64,000 bases of DNA from JBBSDP01 sp038240605 (GCA_038240605.1 JBBSDP010000011.1:1-64000), one strand, 5' to 3'. Positions 17,385 to 26,933 are shown, numbered from the stretch's first letter. The notes: generated by a model from the letters alone, not told the origin. Made by a program: numbers and translations.

Positions 17385-18842
17385 CTATTTGGCAAGGTTC
17401 AGCGTGTATCGCCACTCATCCGACGCGGGATGATCGTTGGGCGCGGGAGCGATGAGCGTGCAATGCCGACCGTCCGCCGCCGCATCATATTTGAACGAAC
17501 GATTCGTTGCCGGATCGGAGGGAACCGGCATATCGACGATCGCCTCCAGCGTAGCGGGCAACGTGTTGCCGTGCGTCGCCGCATAAGCGCGGACGGCCTC
17601 GATGGTCCGCAGCATCGCGATCTTGCGGTCGAGCCGCGTGATCGACCAGTTCGCCCGCGACACCGCCGGCACGAGCGCCGACAGCGGGCCGGTCTGCCCG
17701 GCAAGGCGGGCGCGGATGTAGTCGCGCTCCACTGCTGCCATTCCGGCGTTCCCCTCCGGAAACGGGACCGCGAACCACTTGGTCAGGTCTTGCCACCATC
17801 GCTCATAATCGCTCACCGCGAACATCGCGATCACCTGGAACGGCTCCATCGCATCGAGACGTGTGGCGGGAATGCCTTGATTGATCAGGCCCTGGCGCGC
17901 CGCGGGCAGCCGTGCGATTGCGGCTGCCGCATCGAGCAGACTGTACCGTTGCGCGTTGGGCCCCTCTGCGCTGATCGCCTCCAGGGACCGCAGCATCGAC
18001 TGCCACTCGCCCGCTGTGATGCGACCCTCGGCGGCTTCGCGAAGGTGGGGAATCGTGTAGACCGCCGAAGATTCCTGGCGAAGGGCCGCGCGGACATCGA
18101 TGAACGGGGTCGGCAACTGCGTGAGCCCCCAGTACAGGTTCGGCGCGTCGGCGCGGTCGATCCATGCTTCCACCGATTCGAGCATCATCGACTCAATGGC
18201 AATCGCGACCAGCGACTGGACGAGGAACGCCTGCTGGTTGAGCTGCCGCGCCATCATCGTCCCGGCCTGAAGCGTGCGCAGCGCGTTCTCGAATTCCCCG
18301 TCGGCGATTTGCAGCCGTGCCCGCAGGGCAAGCAGGCGCGCCAGGTTGCGCAACCCCGACAGGTGCGGCAACAGCATGGCGAACCCCTGCTGCCGCAACG
18401 GCAGCGCCCAATCGCAGCGCGTGCGATGTGCCGCGAGCATCACCAGCTCCAGCGCGCTGCTCGACCGGTCGATCACCCCGCGCACCTGCTCCTTCGGTAG
18501 TTGCTCGGGAGACAACTCGAGCCACGCTTCGACCTGCTCGGCGTTCGAGGGTTGACCCGGGTGCGGCGCCGCGTCGGCCGCTGCGGCCAGCTGCGCCGCC
18601 ATGTAGTAAAGCGGCGCCGCGTCCTCGTCCGTCTCCTCCTGCACCGGCGGCGAAAGCTGATATCGCAACGCCAGGATCGGCGCCGCGGCGGGATGAATCG
18701 TCAGCGTCACAATGTGCGGGCCGGCGGACGTTGGCGCGGTTGTCGGAGCCGTAGTTCGTGCCTCGTCGCTCAGCGCGAGGTTGGGGCTGCCCAGGAACAG
18801 CAAAAGGCAGCAAGCCGGGAGGATGCGAATATCTCGCTTCAT
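17385..18842 (-). CDS. Exported helical-repeat protein, end of sigma-factor operon
   Basis: A 485-residue protein with a signal peptide (MKRDIRILPACCLLLFLGSP), a Thr-Ala-Pro linker (TTAPTTAPTSAG), and a long alpha-helical body, with stretches such as LARLLALRARLQIADGEF and ALRTLQAGTMMARQLNQQ that look like TPR-type helical hairpins. No catalytic motif is recognised. It is probably periplasmic or anchored at the outer face. ATG 18842 is used for the signal peptide; an ATG at 18896 overlaps the stop of the upstream gene and may allow coupling. It follows the sigma and anti-sigma-like genes, so it is likely their output or sensor. Confidence 0.7.
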   Translation of the reverse strand: MKRDIRILPACCLLLFLGSPNLALSDEARTTAPTTAPTSAGPHIVTLTIHPAAAPILALRYQLSPPVQEETDEDAAPLYYMAAQLAAAADAAPHPGQPSNAEQVEAWLELSPEQLPKEQVRGVIDRSSSALELVMLAAHRTRCDWALPLRQQGFAMLLPHLSGLRNLARLLALRARLQIADGEFENALRTLQAGTMMARQLNQQAFLVQSLVAIAIESMMLESVEAWIDRADAPNLYWGLTQLPTPFIDVRAALRQESSAVYTIPHLREAAEGRITAGEWQSMLRSLEAISAEGPNAQRYSLLDAAAAIARLPAARQGLINQGIPATRLDAMEPFQVIAMFAVSDYERWWQDLTKWFAVPFPEGNAGMAAVERDYIRARLAGQTGPLSALVPAVSRANWSITRLDRKIAMLRTIEAVRAYAATHGNTLPATLEAIVDMPVPSDPATNRSFKYDAAADGRHCTLIAPAPNDHPASDEWRYTLNLAK

Positions 18843-18892
18843 GTGTATTTCTTGAAAAGCCGCCAGGTTGATCCAGACGCCCATGATGACCG

Positions 18893-19348
18893 TCACGGTG
18901 AGTTGGTCACGTCACTCCAAATGCTCCGAACCTGAACATCGGCGTTTGAAGGCGATGCAGGAATCGCGTCGACGCCCTCCTCCAACACGCGCGTCCTCAG
19001 GTCGAGGTAGGCGAGGGCAAGGGGCGCTTCCCGTGAAGCGTCCGCCGCTTCAATTGACTGGACGGGCGGCGCTGATTGCAAGTGCGCATAAGTTCCAGCG
19101 TTGTCCTTCGGAGCGCTCCCGGTGCGAATCACCAGTACGCCACTCAGTCCCAGCAAAAGAACGGCCGCCACACATCGCCACGCCAGGAGTTGTCGATCCG
19201 CGGATCGCGCGCCCAGCCGCAGGAGAAAGCGATCCCGCCCACGAGGATCGAGACCGGCCGGCGTGAACGTTCCCAGCGTCCGCTCCATTCCGCGCTCCGA
19301 TGGGCTTAGCGCTTCTTGATCGTTCCGTGCATCGCCGTCGTTTCCCAT
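18893..19348 (-). CDS. Probable anti-sigma factor, single-pass membrane protein
   Basis: A 151-residue protein: a charged cytoplasmic half (1-55), one membrane helix near 58-75 (CVAAVLLLGLSGVLVI), and a 75-residue outer part without Cys pairs. No ZAS zinc motif is seen. Its start lies inside the sigma gene (43-bp overlap) and its stop is in ATGA contact with the frame of the next gene, the layout of an ECF sigma/anti-sigma pair. An alternative start, ATG 19288, has a good GGAG and would avoid the overlap. The role is inferred from position and topology. Confidence 0.6.
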   Translation of the reverse strand: MGNDGDARNDQEALSPSERGMERTLGTFTPAGLDPRGRDRFLLRLGARSADRQLLAWRCVAAVLLLGLSGVLVIRTGSAPKDNAGTYAHLQSAPPVQSIEAADASREAPLALAYLDLRTRVLEEGVDAIPASPSNADVQVRSIWSDVTNSP

Positions 19349-19842
19349 GACTTCTCCATGTGAACGCGCATCGCCTCGAGCGCCGCGCGATATCGACTGA
19401 ACAGCGTCGATACCGGCTCACCCAATACCTGCGACATCTCCGCCAGCGTCAGGCCGCCCCAGATCCTCAGCACGATTGCCTCGCGTTGCGCCTCGGGAAG
19501 TTCCGCCATCGCTCGCTCCGCCGACTGTGCGTCCAGCCGATCGCCCGGCCACTGCTCGAACCAGGGCGGCCGCGCCTGCGCCGCCCGTTGCTCGCGCCGA
19601 CGCCGACGGAACAGCGACCGACGTTGCCCCGACGCCGCGGCGCGCACCTGCCGAAAGAGCCAGACGGTCGTCGCATCATCATCGTCTTGACTGGCATGCT
19701 TCCGCGTCGTCAGTCGCAGAAAGACGTCCTGCACCGCGTCTTCGGCGGAGGGTGGGTCGAGCCATTGCCGCGCATAAAGCATGAGGCGCGCCGCGTGGGC
19801 GTCATAGAGAGCCGTAAGCTGCTCAGCCCGCTGAAACGCCAT
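19306..19842 (-). CDS. ECF-type RNA polymerase sigma factor
   Basis: A 178-residue sigma-70 family factor with only regions 2 and 4. Region 2 includes AEDAVQDVFLRL (about 33-44); region 4 is LPEAQREAIVLRIWGGLTLA through STLFSRYRAALEAMR (about 115-160), a helix-turn-helix that reads the -35 box. The linker is rich in Arg and Gln. It heads a three-gene leftward operon with a membrane anti-sigma-like protein and an exported helical protein, so it probably responds to an envelope signal. Target promoters were not identified. Confidence 0.85.
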   Translation of the reverse strand: MAFQRAEQLTALYDAHAARLMLYARQWLDPPSAEDAVQDVFLRLTTRKHASQDDDDATTVWLFRQVRAAASGQRRSLFRRRRREQRAAQARPPWFEQWPGDRLDAQSAERAMAELPEAQREAIVLRIWGGLTLAEMSQVLGEPVSTLFSRYRAALEAMRVHMEKSWETTAMHGTIKKR

Positions 19843-19954
19843 AAGGCGGTCACGCTGTAGCCCGCGTTAGGGCTTCATGGGAGATAAGACCGCCGATACA
19901 GGAATTTCCGAAGGGAAAATATTTTGGCTGCCCAGTTCAGTCAGAATCGCCGAT

Positions 19955-21829
19955 CTATCGCGCGCCGCGCTTCGTGAGGACTTCAACAACCTCCCGGCGA
20001 TCATTCTGGCTGGCGATGGCGAGCGGCGTCGCGTTCTGGTTGTCCTGTACGTTCGGGTCCGCCCCCGCCTCCAGCAGTAACGTCGCCACCTCGGGCGAGC
20101 CGGCGTGGTGCAGGGGAGTGGAGCCGTCCTTGGCACGGGCCTTGGCGTCGGCGTGATGGAGGAGCAACAGCTTCACCACGGGCGGAGCACTGACGGTGTG
20201 CAGCGGGCGATTGCCTTCGTTGTCGGCCGCGTTCGCGTCCGCGCCGTGCGCCAGCAGGATCTCCGTCACCGCGCCGGTCGCGGCCAGATGCAACGGCGTG
20301 TCGCCGGCCTGATCGCGCGCGGTCGCATCCGCCCCCTTCGCCAGCAACAGCGTTGCCAGGTCGGGGCCCCGCGCGGCCGCTGAATCATCATCGCCCCCCA
20401 GCGCCGCGGCGGCATGCAACGGCGTGCGCCCGCCGTTGTCGGCCGTCTTCACGTTGACGCCGCGGCCGACGAGCAACTCGGCCACTTGCCGGTGACCCGC
20501 GGCCACCGCGGCAAAGAGCGGCGTATGACCATCGTTGTCCTTCGCTTCGGCATCCGCGCCGGCGTCCAAAAGCAACTGAGCCACCGCGGCTGACGCCGCC
20601 AGGTGCAACGGCGTAACTCCGGCTTTGTCCTTGCTGCCGACGTCCGCGCCATGGCCGAGCAGAAAGTGGGCGAGACGTTCATCCCCGCCCGCCGATGCGG
20701 TGTGCAAGGGCGTACGGCCATCCTCCGCCGCGAACTTCGCGTCGGCTCCTTTGGCGAGAAGTGCCGCCGCAACTTCCACCGATCGGGCCGTGTGCAACGG
20801 CGTGAGGCCGCCGTCGGCTTTCGCCGCCACATCCGCCCCCTTGGCAATCAGCAGGTTCACCATCGGCGCGTCCATCGCCAGGTGGAGCGGCGTCTTGCCG
20901 ACCGGCCCGGGCGCGGCAACGTCGGCGCCGTTGGCGATGAGCAATTCAGCCAGGACGCGATCCCCGCGGAACGATGCCACGTGAAGCGGACGGTTCCCAT
21001 CGTTGTCCGCCGACTCATGGTCCGCCCCGCGCGTGAGCAGCAGCGCCGCGACCAGCGTGTTCCCCTTGATGACCGCCGCGTGCAAGGGCGAGCGGCCATC
21101 CTTGTCGCGCGCGCTGGCGTCGGCGTGCCCGTCCAGCAGTAGCGCCGCCGCATCCCGGTCGCCCCGCGCCACGGCGGCGTGGAGAGGCGTGTTGTCATCG
21201 CTGTCCTGCGCGTTGACGTCCGCTCCCTTGCTCAGCAGCAGCGCGATGACCGGATGAGCGCCACCTTTCACCGCGGAATGCAGCGGGCTCAGGCCCGCGT
21301 TATCGCGCGGATTCAAATACGCCCCGCGCGCGAGCAGCCGACCAGCCGTCTCGGCCGAATTGGTCAGGTGGAGCGGCGTATGCCGTTCGTTGTCCTTCGC
21401 GTTGGGATCCGCACCATGGGCCAACAATGCGTCGGCCACGCCGGGACTGGCGGCCATATGGAGCGGCGTACGCCCCTGCTCATCCCGTGCCCGCGAATCG
21501 GCCCCTTTTCCCAGCAGCACCGCCACGATCGCCATATCGCCGCGCGACGCCGCGAGCTGTAAAGGCGTGTGATGGTCATCCCCCGCCGTATTCGGATCCG
21601 CCTCCGCGCGCAGTGCCGCCCGCACCGCCGCCGCATCTCCCTTCCCCACCGCCTCGCGAAGCTGCGCATTGCGATCGGGCGCTTCCGCGGGCGGCGCATC
21701 CGGCGCGGGGGCGGGCGCGGCGGCGTCGGCCGCCGGAGCGGTGGCGGGATCGGCCAGAACCTTTCGGCTGCAAATCAGGAACGACGAACCCATCGACGCG
21801 AGGAGCAGGATCAGCGACATGCGATACAT
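19955..21829 (-). CDS. Exported ankyrin-repeat protein with 17 repeats
   Basis: A 624-residue protein: signal peptide (YRMSLILLLASMGSSFLI), an Ala-Pro linker, then 17 ankyrin repeats (each with a TPLH-type turn) to the C terminus, plus a capping half-repeat (AQLREAVGKGDAAAVRAALR). Repeats come in two lengths, the usual 33 residues and a 30-residue form that lacks three residues between the helices (as in TPLHMAASPGVADALLAHGA). No enzymatic domain is present, so binding is the expected role, outside the cytoplasm. ATG 21829 is preceded by GGAG at good spacing. It sits between the sigma operon and a glycosyltransferase gene. Confidence 0.88.
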   Translation of the reverse strand: MYRMSLILLLASMGSSFLICSRKVLADPATAPAADAAAPAPAPDAPPAEAPDRNAQLREAVGKGDAAAVRAALRAEADPNTAGDDHHTPLQLAASRGDMAIVAVLLGKGADSRARDEQGRTPLHMAASPGVADALLAHGADPNAKDNERHTPLHLTNSAETAGRLLARGAYLNPRDNAGLSPLHSAVKGGAHPVIALLLSKGADVNAQDSDDNTPLHAAVARGDRDAAALLLDGHADASARDKDGRSPLHAAVIKGNTLVAALLLTRGADHESADNDGNRPLHVASFRGDRVLAELLIANGADVAAPGPVGKTPLHLAMDAPMVNLLIAKGADVAAKADGGLTPLHTARSVEVAAALLAKGADAKFAAEDGRTPLHTASAGGDERLAHFLLGHGADVGSKDKAGVTPLHLAASAAVAQLLLDAGADAEAKDNDGHTPLFAAVAAGHRQVAELLVGRGVNVKTADNGGRTPLHAAAALGGDDDSAAARGPDLATLLLAKGADATARDQAGDTPLHLAATGAVTEILLAHGADANAADNEGNRPLHTVSAPPVVKLLLLHHADAKARAKDGSTPLHHAGSPEVATLLLEAGADPNVQDNQNATPLAIASQNDRREVVEVLTKRGAR

Positions 21830-21926
21830 GAAGGATCTCCTAGTGTCCGCCCAGCATCGCATAACCACCCTCGCGGGAACAGCGATTCTATGTAGCCCGC
21901 GTGAGTTGGCTGTATCCGAATTCCCC

Positions 21927-21986
21927 GTAGCACGGGCGCCTCGCCCGTGTCCTGTCGGACGAATACGGGCGGGGCGCCCGTGCTAC
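21927..21986. repeat. Long GC-rich hairpin of the dispersed 'cacgggcg' type
   Basis: Arms of 22 bp, 21927-21948 and 21965-21986, pair with a single T-G wobble and enclose a 16-nt loop. Each arm contains GTAGCACGGGCGCC. It begins 13 bp past the stop of the leftward GT-C gene (at 21999), where it may act as a terminator, and lies upstream of the ankyrin gene. The pair at 45334 and 45482 has a related core (GCGCCCTCGCCC), so this looks like a dispersed repeat family. Confidence 0.75.
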
Positions 21987-21998
21987 AAAACCGCGCCA

Positions 21999-24119
21999 TT
22001 ACCACATGATCTGAAACACGACGTAATGCTCGTCCTCGAAGACGAGTTTGAATCGAGTCGGGTTGGCGCGGGCCAGCGCCGGCTCCGGCGGACGCGGACC
22101 CGCATCGTCCTTGGCAACAAACAGGAATGTCGCGCCGCTCGCGGACATGCGCGAAAGCCATTCAGCGGGATCGGTGTCGGCGCTGAGGGCGTCCGTCACC
22201 GCGGGGACGATCTGCTCCCCCGAGAGCGGGCCGGCCAGGTGCGGCAGGTCCTGCATCGTGCGCACGCCGTGGCGCGTGGGAACGTAAACGGGCCGGCGTT
22301 GGTCCAGCATCAGCGGATACAGAAGGGTGGTGTTGGCATACGCGATGGTCGCGCCGGGCGGAACATGCTGCCGAACGAACGCCCACGCCCCGGCGTGCGC
22401 GGGATATTTGCCGCGCCACCACTCGGTCAGAAGCTCGGCGCTGTTCGCTTGCGACCCTTCCTGAACCTCGGCCGCGCAGAGGTTCACGTACGCGTTCCAG
22501 TAGATGTACGCGCCGGTCGCAAGCACTAGCGCCGCCGCTACGGCCACCCATGCCCCTGCGAATTTCAATCGCGGTAAGAAGCGCCGTCGAATCACGATCG
22601 CTCCGACCGATGCGAGGGCAATGGCCAGGGAAATGCCTGCAAACGTGGCGACGATCTCCCGATCGCGGTAGCTGGTGACGATGCAAGCGCCCGCCACGAC
22701 CGCCGCCGTAATGATCTGTACGGCGGGTCGATCGCGCAGCCAAGTTGTGATCGCAATGGCACTGGCCAGGAAGAGGAGCAGGAACGCCGGGAAAACGAAC
22801 CGCACCTCGGGAAAGGGTGACAGGCAAAGAAACAGGATGAACCCGAGCGGCGGGCCGAGCACGATGAGCCGCACCAATGGTTCCCGCAGGAGGCGTCGTC
22901 CCGCGCCCGCTGCCGCCGCCAGCCAGCCGATTGCGAGCACGATCAGGACCAGGATGGGGACGCCATAGTCTCGCTCGGCAAATACACGTCTCACACCCGA
23001 CAACGTGTGCAGCTCGAGACTGCGCCGCGCCTGAAACAGGCCGTGCAGCAACGTGTGATTCTCCAGGCGAACGTCCAGCGGGAAGAGCGGGTTGCCCGCG
23101 AGCAGGAGGTTCCGTAGGAACCACGGACCTACGATGATGAGGATCAGCCCCATTGCAATGGCATATTCCCGCCGTCGCCACCCCGCGCGCCGCGGCGCAT
23201 CGAGGGCGAGCAGCAACAGCGGAAGCGTGAGCAACGCCGTGTACTTCGTCGCCAGGCACAAACCGATCGCGATGCCGATCCGCCACGACCCCAGCGGCTC
23301 GCGGAGTCGCGCCGTCTGGAGCCCGTCAACCGCGACGGCGAAGAACGCCGTGAGGAACAGGTCATCCTTGCCGGCCGACGCCTCGGCCAGAAACGGCCGA
23401 AACGCCACGACGCCCAGTGCGATCAACAGGCCGACGATCCGGCCGCAATCGCTGCTACCGGGCCCCCGCGAATCGTCGCGATCCCTTGCACCGATGCGCC
23501 CGCCGACTTCAGCGGCCACGGCGAAGATCAGCAGCATCGGGAGGAATTGCACGAAGCGGGCGATCACGTCATTCCCCTGCGGCGCCATCAGCCAGGCGAT
23601 GAACGCGGAACCCGCCAGCGGCGAGTACGTGTTCGCCGGATTGAAGAACCACGTGGGAAGCAGCGAGAGCCGGCCGGTCCCAAGCCAGTGGACGGCGACG
23701 GGAAAGTGATAGGTCAGCGCATCCGTGGCGATGACGGGTTGATACCGGAGTGCGTACACGTCGCACGCCAGGTAGACGATCGCGAAGGCGCACGCGCCAA
23801 ATTCGATCGCCCCTTGCACAGTGCGATCCGCCGGTCCGCTTACGCCCCGCTGGCCGCGGATCTGCCCCAGCGCCGCCAGGGCGGCGCAGCAGAGCAGGGC
23901 CGTGAGCGTCATCGAGAACGCGCCGAGGATCCCCAGCAACCCGGGCAGCGTGATGGACAGGTATTGGATCAAGAAGGTCAGGAGCAGGGCATCGGCCGAT
24001 CGACCGATCCACGTTGCCCCCACCGTAAATCGAGCGGCGGACCGATACGCCACGGCGAGGACGATGCCGTTCAGCAGCACGGCCCAGAGGAGCCGTAACT
24101 CATTTTCGCCAGTGGCCAC
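21999..24119 (-). CDS. GT-C type membrane glycosyltransferase-like protein 1
   Basis: A 706-residue protein with about 12-13 membrane helices. An early periplasmic loop carries TDALTYHFPVAVHWLG, an acidic loop position typical of GT-C (PMT/ArnT-like) glycosyltransferases that use polyprenyl-phosphate sugars. The C-terminal soluble part is about 150 residues and ends RFKLVFEDEHYVVFQIMW. Donor and acceptor cannot be named. The start is a GTG (24119) with no evident Shine-Dalgarno. It is divergent from a second GT-C gene 74 bp away, and a long hairpin follows its stop. Confidence 0.65.
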   Translation of the reverse strand: MATGENELRLLWAVLLNGIVLAVAYRSAARFTVGATWIGRSADALLLTFLIQYLSITLPGLLGILGAFSMTLTALLCCAALAALGQIRGQRGVSGPADRTVQGAIEFGACAFAIVYLACDVYALRYQPVIATDALTYHFPVAVHWLGTGRLSLLPTWFFNPANTYSPLAGSAFIAWLMAPQGNDVIARFVQFLPMLLIFAVAAEVGGRIGARDRDDSRGPGSSDCGRIVGLLIALGVVAFRPFLAEASAGKDDLFLTAFFAVAVDGLQTARLREPLGSWRIGIAIGLCLATKYTALLTLPLLLLALDAPRRAGWRRREYAIAMGLILIIVGPWFLRNLLLAGNPLFPLDVRLENHTLLHGLFQARRSLELHTLSGVRRVFAERDYGVPILVLIVLAIGWLAAAAGAGRRLLREPLVRLIVLGPPLGFILFLCLSPFPEVRFVFPAFLLLFLASAIAITTWLRDRPAVQIITAAVVAGACIVTSYRDREIVATFAGISLAIALASVGAIVIRRRFLPRLKFAGAWVAVAAALVLATGAYIYWNAYVNLCAAEVQEGSQANSAELLTEWWRGKYPAHAGAWAFVRQHVPPGATIAYANTTLLYPLMLDQRRPVYVPTRHGVRTMQDLPHLAGPLSGEQIVPAVTDALSADTDPAEWLSRMSASGATFLFVAKDDAGPRPPEPALARANPTRFKLVFEDEHYVVFQIMW

Positions 24120-24193
24120 GCGGGGATTTTCGCGGGATCGGCGCGCGGTGCAACGCGTTTGTATTGAACTGCGGGGCCGATTAGTTTCCTCCC

Positions 24194-26005
24194 ATGTCCG
24201 CCCCGCGCCGGCTTGATCATTCTCCTCCGCCGGCCACCGCCGCGCCGCGCGGTCTGGCGGTGCTGGGGCTGCTGATCGTCGGCGTGGGGCTGGTTCTCTA
24301 CGCGGGTGGATGGCAGCCCAGTCAGGCGCCGCGCCTGTGGCAATACGATGCCGCCCTGGTGGCAGCGCTGCTGGCGCTCATCCCCCCGGTCAACCGGCTC
24401 ATCCGCTGGGTCCTCACCAAGCTGCGCCACCCCAGCCCGCGCGGCGTACGCGCGATCGCGGTGGCGCTGACGCTGCTCGCGGCCAACTACTTCATCTTCA
24501 CCGGCATCCGCCAGGGCCGTGAACTGATCCCCAAGTACCACGATGAGCACGTCTACCTGATCCAGGCGCAGATGCTGGCCCATGGCCGGCTCTGGATGCC
24601 CGCCCTGCCGCTGCCCCAGTTCTTCGAAACGTTTTACCTGCTGGTGAAGCCGGTCTACGCGGGCGTCTACGTGCCGGGCACGGCATTGCTCTACGCGCCG
24701 TCGGTCTGGCTGAACGTCCCGCCCTGGGCGTGGGCCACGTTCATCTGCGGCGCGGTCGTCGGGATGACGTATCGCGTGCTGTCGGAGTTCGTGGATGGCG
24801 TCTGGGCGCTGATCGGGGCGCTCCTGCTGCTCGGCCTGGCGCAGATTCATTTTTTGTCGCTGATGGTCATGTCCCACTCCGTGTCGCTCCTGCTCGGCCT
24901 GGGCATGACCTGGGCCTGGCTGCGCTGGCGGCGCAGCCAGCGCATCGCGTGGGTCATCGTCGTCGGCCTCTTCGCCGGTTGGGCGGCGATCACGCGCCCG
25001 CTCGACGCCGTCTGCTTCGCCCTGCCGATCGGCATCGCCATGCTCCTGGAAATCCGCTCGCGCGGAGCGCGGGCGCCGATCGCGACCATCGTCGCCGGCT
25101 GCCTGGCGGCGGCCCCTTTCCTGGCGCTCCAGCTCGTCTTCAACCGGGCCGTCACCGGCCATGCGACCCAGACGGCGGTCACCTATTACGACCGCCTCTA
25201 CGCCCCGGAATGGCAGATGGGCCGGCCGCATCGCGATCCGAATTTCCGCCCCCCCTCCTCGCTGCCGCAGATGCAGAAGTTCTACCGCGAATTCGTGGTG
25301 CACAGCGTCAGCGACGTGATCCAGCACGGCGTCGTCCGCGTCTGGCTCACCCGCCGTCTCCCCGAGTCGCTGCGCACCTGGGTGCCGGCCCCGGTCGTGC
25401 TGGTGCTGCTGCCGATCGGCCTGCTGGGCGTAATGGCACGGCGTCGTTGGGTGATGGCCCTCGCCATTCCGCTCTTCATCGGCCTCTACGTCCTCTATCC
25501 CCCCTTCCTCACGCACTACGCCCTGCTCGCCGCCCCGGCGGCGCTGCTCCTGGTCGTCACCGGCGCGGGATACGTGACCGAAACGTTCGGCCGTCGCCAG
25601 GGCAAGGCCGAAGCCGTCCTGGCCGCCGCGCTGCTCGGCCTCGTATTGACATCGCTGAGCGAGCTGAACCCCTGGCTGCGCGACCCGAACATGGACGCGC
25701 CGGTGCTGGCGGATGTGGAGCGGAAGCTGTCGGAGATCAGCCGTCCGTCCGTCGTCCTCTTCCACTTCGACCCGGCGAACGACCCGAACGAAGAACCCGT
25801 CTACAACGTGGACGTCCCCTGGCCCGACGACGCCCGCGTCATCCGCGCCCACGACCTGGGCGTGCAGAACGTGCTCCTCTATCGCTATTACGCCGCCCGC
25901 TCCCCTCACCGGATGATCTACCTGTACGACGAAAACAACGGCGAGCTGCGCGAGTTGGGCATGGCCGACGCGCTGGCGCGGACGGCGTCGGTTCCGGGGG
26001 GATGA
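24194..26005 (+). CDS. GT-C type membrane glycosyltransferase-like protein 2
   Basis: A 603-residue protein with about 11 membrane helices. The first large outer loop has KYHDEHVYLIQAQMLAHGRL, with acidic residues in the position expected for GT-C catalysis, followed by PGTALLYAPS. The C-terminal soluble domain (about 470-603) has an NVDVPWPDDARVIRAHDLG stretch. It is predicted to transfer a sugar from a lipid carrier on the outer face of the inner membrane; the substrate is unknown. It is divergent from GT-C gene 1, with a shared 74-bp promoter region. Confidence 0.6.
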   Translation: MSAPRRLDHSPPPATAAPRGLAVLGLLIVGVGLVLYAGGWQPSQAPRLWQYDAALVAALLALIPPVNRLIRWVLTKLRHPSPRGVRAIAVALTLLAANYFIFTGIRQGRELIPKYHDEHVYLIQAQMLAHGRLWMPALPLPQFFETFYLLVKPVYAGVYVPGTALLYAPSVWLNVPPWAWATFICGAVVGMTYRVLSEFVDGVWALIGALLLLGLAQIHFLSLMVMSHSVSLLLGLGMTWAWLRWRRSQRIAWVIVVGLFAGWAAITRPLDAVCFALPIGIAMLLEIRSRGARAPIATIVAGCLAAAPFLALQLVFNRAVTGHATQTAVTYYDRLYAPEWQMGRPHRDPNFRPPSSLPQMQKFYREFVVHSVSDVIQHGVVRVWLTRRLPESLRTWVPAPVVLVLLPIGLLGVMARRRWVMALAIPLFIGLYVLYPPFLTHYALLAAPAALLLVVTGAGYVTETFGRRQGKAEAVLAAALLGLVLTSLSELNPWLRDPNMDAPVLADVERKLSEISRPSVVLFHFDPANDPNEEPVYNVDVPWPDDARVIRAHDLGVQNVLLYRYYAARSPHRMIYLYDENNGELRELGMADALARTASVPGG

Positions 26006-26062
26006 CACAGGCGTGGCGAGAGCTCTCGGCCCCTTATGGGAGTTGTGGGCGTTTGGTAAGAT

Positions 26063-26464
26063 ATGTTCATGCAGGACTGGATCACCGCACACAACCGCCA
26101 CCTCGACCCCGATCCGCACGGATGGCATGTCTATTCAAAGACGCGGACAAAGACGTTTCCCGTCGCTGGCGATCGTGTACTTTTCTATGAAGTCGAACCG
26201 CCATTTGAGGGTCGTGAAGGATTTGGCGAAAAGGCGCTCGTTTGCGCGAGCACCATTATCGGTCGAGGATTTGAGGCGCTAGAGAAACCGATCGGATCAT
26301 ATAAGTATGTCATCAGGTGTGCCAAACCGCCGCAGCGCGGCAGATCCGTTCCCTTCGCAGAGGTTCAACAAATCATTCCGTGGTATTGGCATCCGGCTGG
26401 ATTTAGGCGCCTAAAGGAAGGCGAGTACGCGAAGCTCGCTGGGGCGATGAAAATCAAGTTGTAG
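26063..26464 (+). CDS. Small PUA/EVE-like hypothetical protein
   Basis: A 133-residue soluble protein. The stretch KTFPVAGDRVLFYEVEPPFE and the following CASTIIGRGFEAL resemble the beta-barrel of PUA/EVE-type domains, which bind modified nucleic acid bases, but the match is by eye. Two ATGs (26063, 26069) are possible, with only a weak GGTAAG upstream. Base composition drops in AT-rich direction from here on. It is 83 bp before a TPR gene and 0.8 kb before a Type II restriction-modification pair, which makes a role in modified-base recognition worth testing. Confidence 0.4.
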   Translation: MFMQDWITAHNRHLDPDPHGWHVYSKTRTKTFPVAGDRVLFYEVEPPFEGREGFGEKALVCASTIIGRGFEALEKPIGSYKYVIRCAKPPQRGRSVPFAEVQQIIPWYWHPAGFRRLKEGEYAKLAGAMKIKL

Positions 26465-26546
26465 CATCGCGCGGACCTCGGAATAACCAAGAGCGAACGC
26501 GCCTGGCTCAATGCCCTTCGCAGGGTGCGACGACCGGAGGACCTTG

Positions 26547-26933
26547 ATGACTCCGAATAATACACTTGAGTTACGCGACGATCTTCAGTGTGCGATCGAC
26601 CTTCACCACCAGGGCAACACCGATGCGGCCATTGCCCATCTCAATCGTCTCATCAAGAGATTTCCCGATTCGGCCAGGGCGCGAGGCTATCTGGGGTTTC
26701 TCTATCTGGAATCCGATCAGTTGCCCAAGGCGCTGAAATCTTTCCGGAAGACCGTGGAATTATCGCCGACGTCAGAGCGGGCATCGCTCGGACTTTTTTT
26801 CACGCTCCGGCGGTTGGGCAAATTCGATAAAGCGTTCGAGGAAATGGGACGATTCTCGCAATTTGGCAAGCCGGTTGAATACCTCAATATCTTAGGGGCG
26901 GCGCATAGGGTGGAAGAGCCGTCGATGGCGTGA
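26547..26933 (+). CDS. Small TPR-repeat protein
   Basis: A 128-residue protein built of about three TPR-type helical hairpins: DDLQCAIDLHHQGNTDAAIA, then ARGYLGFLYLESDQLPKAL, then ASLGLFFTLRRLGKFDKAF. No signal peptide, no enzymatic motif. Start ATG 26547 has GGAGG with six bases of spacing; longer upstream frames lack this. It is likely a protein-protein adaptor. It stands between the PUA-like gene and the methyltransferase gene on the same strand, so membership of the R-M locus is possible but unproven. Confidence 0.7.
   Translation: MTPNNTLELRDDLQCAIDLHHQGNTDAAIAHLNRLIKRFPDSARARGYLGFLYLESDQLPKALKSFRKTVELSPTSERASLGLFFTLRRLGKFDKAFEEMGRFSQFGKPVEYLNILGAAHRVEEPSMA

Noticed and set aside
24071..26128. 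Leftward 685-codon frame opposite GT-C gene 2
   Set aside because: Antisense to a membrane protein gene with clear hydrophobic periodicity; the frame is full of His, Arg and Gln and has no domain.
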